Assembly (NCBI RefSeq): GCF_036370855.1
Contig: NC_088102.1
Span: 18,085,001 to 18,149,000, forward strand
Reading direction: 5' to 3'
DNA length: 64,000 nt
From: Dromaius novaehollandiae
Taxonomy: Eukaryota; Chordata; Aves; Casuariiformes; Dromaiidae
The notes under the pieces are model-generated. The model saw nothing but the letters and a program-made list of their open reading frames with translations, made no database searches and was not told the DNA's origin. The position numbers were made by a program, and so were the translations under genes. Shown piece by piece: positions 63,601-64,000 of the stretch (position 1 is the first letter of the stretch; each line of letters opens with the position of its first letter).

Positions 63601-64000
63601 TTCTGGCTGCTGCAACTGAATGAAAACTACAGCTTCAAACTGACAGAGACCAATGATATATTGGGTAAAGGGTAGTCTTCTCAGTTGTGCTGAATCTCCT
63701 TTGAACTGCTCCAATGGCAAAAGCACCTGCTGCGGGTCCACTCCAAGAGAGGTTTTCCAAGGGGAGTATAGCTGCAGAATCACCTTGCCCAGTGGGGAAG
63801 AGGAGCAGAGGGATAGGAGCAAGGTCTGTGAGTGTGATCACCTCTCTTCAATCTAAATGAGCTGGGCTGGTGTCAATGTTGTGTCCATGCAGCAAGTAAT
63901 GATGAGCAGCTGAGGGCAGGAATCCCAGGGAGCTGGAGGAAGGCAGTGGGGAACTGCAGGTGAAGACCAGCAGTGCTGTGCTGTCTGCCAGAGCTGTCTA
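57621..64000. other. intergenic, no gene recognised
   Basis: Mixed-composition sequence. Stretches near 58970-59440 and 61030-61290 have somewhat higher GC and overlapping open frames on both strands. None resembles a known protein, and none is flanked by a convincing exon pair, so I leave them uncalled. Confidence 0.5.

Noticed and set aside
1..64000. Search for CRISPR arrays, operons, insertion sequences, tRNA or rRNA genes, or a prophage-like system
   Set aside because: Nothing of the kind was seen. Introns, CpG islands and CR1 elements show this is ordinary vertebrate nuclear DNA.

Overview
This is a piece of a vertebrate nuclear genome, most likely from a bird. The evidence is CR1 retrotransposon copies with their typical 3' end, AT-rich introns, two sharp CpG islands, and two split genes whose exons read clearly as the vertebrate genes PPP4R4 and DDX24. 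There is no sign of bacterial, plasmid or viral organisation. Exons were found by reading protein similarity across splice sites, because the long open frames mark only some of them.

Layout. Positions 1-24222 (minus strand) hold the 5' part of PPP4R4, a regulatory subunit of protein phosphatase 4. Three coding exons are present (24222/24195-24106, 23609-23536, 660-558). They are separated by a 496-bp intron and a 22.9-kb intron, and the gene continues beyond the left edge. Its promoter is the CpG island at about 24240-25280. A 30-bp minisatellite (25349-25662) lies just beyond the island. Positions 25.7-32.4 kb are intergenic and carry a probable old CR1/L3-like remnant. A second CpG island (about 32.69-33.6 kb) is the DDX24 promoter. 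It may fire both ways, because a good minus-strand poly(A) signal lies at 32469-32474.

DDX24 (plus strand, first non-coding exon ending at 33224, coding 34292-48757) appears complete. It has eight coding exons joining to 801 codons, with every DEAD-box helicase motif present. Its last intron uses a GC donor instead of GT. Intron 5 holds a CR1 fragment and intron 7 holds two 128-bp direct repeat copies. From about 49.1 kb to the right edge I could not support any gene.

PPP4R4 and DDX24 lie head to head about 8.9 kb apart, as they do in human 14q32 (from memory). The interferon-inducible IFI27-family genes that sit between them in human were not recognised here. I found no exotic multi-gene system. 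The interesting points are the GC-AG intron, the possible short antisense transcript at the DDX24 promoter, the in-frame minisatellite and the intron-7 duplication.
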